Assembly (NCBI GenBank): GCA_022561255.1
Contig: JADFRO010000160.1
Coordinates: 1-6,907, forward strand
DNA length: 6,907 bases
Direction: 5' to 3'
From: Planctomycetota bacterium
GTDB taxonomy: Bacteria > Planctomycetota > Phycisphaerae > UBA1845
Below the pieces are notes generated by a model, which was not told where the DNA came from, searched no databases, and was given only the letters and a program-made list of their open reading frames with translations. This document shows, in pieces, positions 5,823-6,907 of this stretch (its first letter is position 1; every line of letters begins with the position of its first letter). Made by a program: the position numbers and the translations under genes.

Positions 5823-6872
5823 TTGCCATCCAAAGAACGAGTCGTGTTCGACCCGGCGGAGTTGGCGGTCGCTCTAAGCCACTACGACCTGGGCGTCATC
5901 GAATCGATCACGGACTTCCCGCGCGGTTCGCGCCGTAGCCCCAAGGTCGGTATCGTTGCGGAGAAAGGTAAGTTTCTGCTCAAGCGGCGTTCCGCGCTGC
6001 GAGCCAAGCCTGACCGCGTGCGCTTGATCCACGGTGTGCAGGCGACCCTTGTCGACGCCGGATTCCCGCTGGCCCGTTTGATCGTTACGCGCGATACCAA
6101 GGAGACGTTCGTCCAAATTCGCGAGCGCGTGTACGAGCTCTTCGAGTTCGTCGCCGGGCACGCCTTTGGGCACACGCCGGGCGAAGCTCGCGACGCCGGC
6201 TTGGTGTTGGCGCGGTTTCACAAGATCACAGCCGATCTAGCCGCAACCTTCACCGTCCCGGTTCCCCACGGCGACTACCACGACGCCGCTGCCATTCGCA
6301 CCGGTCTTTGTGCGATCGGCTCGACGCTGAGTTCACACGACAGTTTCACCGGCGACGACGCCGAGCTTGCAACACTGACTCAATTCCTTCTTGAGCACTA
6401 CGACCGCTCGGCCTCAGCGACGAACGACTTTGGATTCAGCGACCGGCCGGGGAGAATCATCCACTCCGACTGGCATCCCGGCAACGTCCTGTTTCGCAAG
6501 CAGAAAGTTCTGGCAGTCGTCGACTACGACTCCGTGCGCTACGCGCGAAGAATGATCGACATCGCCAACGGTGTACTGCAGTTCTCGATGATCGCCGGGG
6601 GTGATCCAGCCACTTGGCCCGAACATCTTGATGAGGAGCGGTTGCGTAGTTTTCTCGCGGGTTACGAGTCGCTCCAACCGTTGGCGGTGGATGAACGGGC
6701 CTGTATGCCCCACCTGATGGCGGAAGCATTGATCGCCGAGTGTGTACCGCCGATCACGGAAACGGGCTCGGTCGGACAGTGGGCGGGCTTTCGCGTGCTC
6801 CAGATGGTGCGGCGTAAGCTAACGTGGCTCGAGGCCAACGCCGATCGCGTCGTGAAAGCCCAAACGGTATAA
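5823..6872 (+). CDS. APH/SrkA-like phosphotransferase (small-molecule kinase)
   Basis: This family (PF01636, protein-kinase-like fold) transfers phosphate from ATP to a hydroxyl of a small molecule or protein; members include aminoglycoside, homoserine and choline kinases and the stress kinase SrkA. The protein is 349 aa from TTG 5823. The N-lobe has YDLGVIESITDFPRGSRRSP (21-40) and a likely ATP-binding lysine in KFLLKRR (K50 or K54). Linker residues YELFEFVAG (104-112) follow. The catalytic loop is HSDWHPGN (214-221, base D216, metal ligand N221), followed by the metal-binding VVDYD (D234, D236). All catalytic residues are present, so it should be active. The substrate is unknown; the N-terminal part resembles COG2334 and a conserved planctomycete subgroup as I recall it. 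There is no signal peptide. It is divergent from the HD hydrolase, has its own predicted promoter, and no second gene follows before the window ends. Confidence 0.88.
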   Translation: MPSKERVVFDPAELAVALSHYDLGVIESITDFPRGSRRSPKVGIVAEKGKFLLKRRSALRAKPDRVRLIHGVQATLVDAGFPLARLIVTRDTKETFVQIRERVYELFEFVAGHAFGHTPGEARDAGLVLARFHKITADLAATFTVPVPHGDYHDAAAIRTGLCAIGSTLSSHDSFTGDDAELATLTQFLLEHYDRSASATNDFGFSDRPGRIIHSDWHPGNVLFRKQKVLAVVDYDSVRYARRMIDIANGVLQFSMIAGGDPATWPEHLDEERLRSFLAGYESLQPLAVDERACMPHLMAEALIAECVPPITETGSVGQWAGFRVLQMVRRKLTWLEANADRVVKAQTV

Positions 6873-6907
6873 TCACACCCGGCTAGGCAAACGGCCCGAC
6901 ATCGGAT

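Noticed and set aside
5560..5829. Minus-strand frame of 89 codons starting MARKLSRDALVGLAVRTGF and crossing the divergent gap
   Set aside because: Its first half reads rather protein-like, but it has no Shine-Dalgarno, overlaps the kinase start, and its second half is an out-of-frame reading of the HD hydrolase. The gap also contains a better-supported promoter.
5823..6872. Antibiotic resistance gene (aminoglycoside phosphotransferase)
   Set aside because: Only the general fold and catalytic motifs are shared. There is no mobile-element context, and the N-lobe looks like housekeeping SrkA-like or homoserine-kinase-like proteins.
6873..6907. Sequence after the kinase stop
   Set aside because: Only 35 bases remain; I see no hairpin, promoter or start codon context that can be supported.

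Overview
The window is GC-rich, densely coding bacterial chromosome with six protein genes. Five are complete and one is cut by the left edge. I see no RNA gene, insertion sequence, CRISPR array, phage gene or other mobile element. The best guess for the source is a member of Planctomycetota. This rests on the form of the GyrA breakage region (a Pro where E. coli has Asp87, in the stretch HPHGDAVIYPTLVRMAQ), the RNase D with an extended C-terminus, and the phosphotransferase with a PRGSRRSPK motif near its N-terminus. All three resemble planctomycete proteins as I remember them; no database search was possible.

Layout from left to right: (1) 1-333, +, the C-terminal end of an unrecognised protein with a proline-rich tail. 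(2) 330-1676, -, ribonuclease D, converging on gene 1 so tightly that both stop codons lie in one TTAA. (3) 1677-1830, a divergent control region with a good promoter for gyrA. (4) 1831-4470, +, gyrA, the DNA-cutting and wrapping subunit of DNA gyrase, with all expected catalytic and GyrA-box motifs. (5) 4471-4585, a spacer with a sigma70-like promoter and a strong Shine-Dalgarno. (6) 4586-5083, +, a small exported protein of unknown function with an acidic then Gly/Arg-rich tail. (7) 5109-5681, -, an HD-superfamily hydrolase, convergent with the exported protein. (8) 5682-5822, a second divergent control region with a consensus -35 box and two palindromes. (9) 5823-6872, +, an APH/SrkA-like small-molecule kinase that starts at TTG. 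(10) 6873-6907, nothing recognisable.

The genes alternate in strand and appear to be single transcription units rather than an operon. gyrA and rnd are housekeeping genes for DNA topology and RNA processing. The exported protein, the HD hydrolase and the kinase have no assignable substrate. I find no clear evidence of a new multi-gene system. The most worthwhile items are the palindromes between the HD hydrolase and kinase genes, the small exported protein, and the natural variation at the quinolone-contact positions of GyrA.
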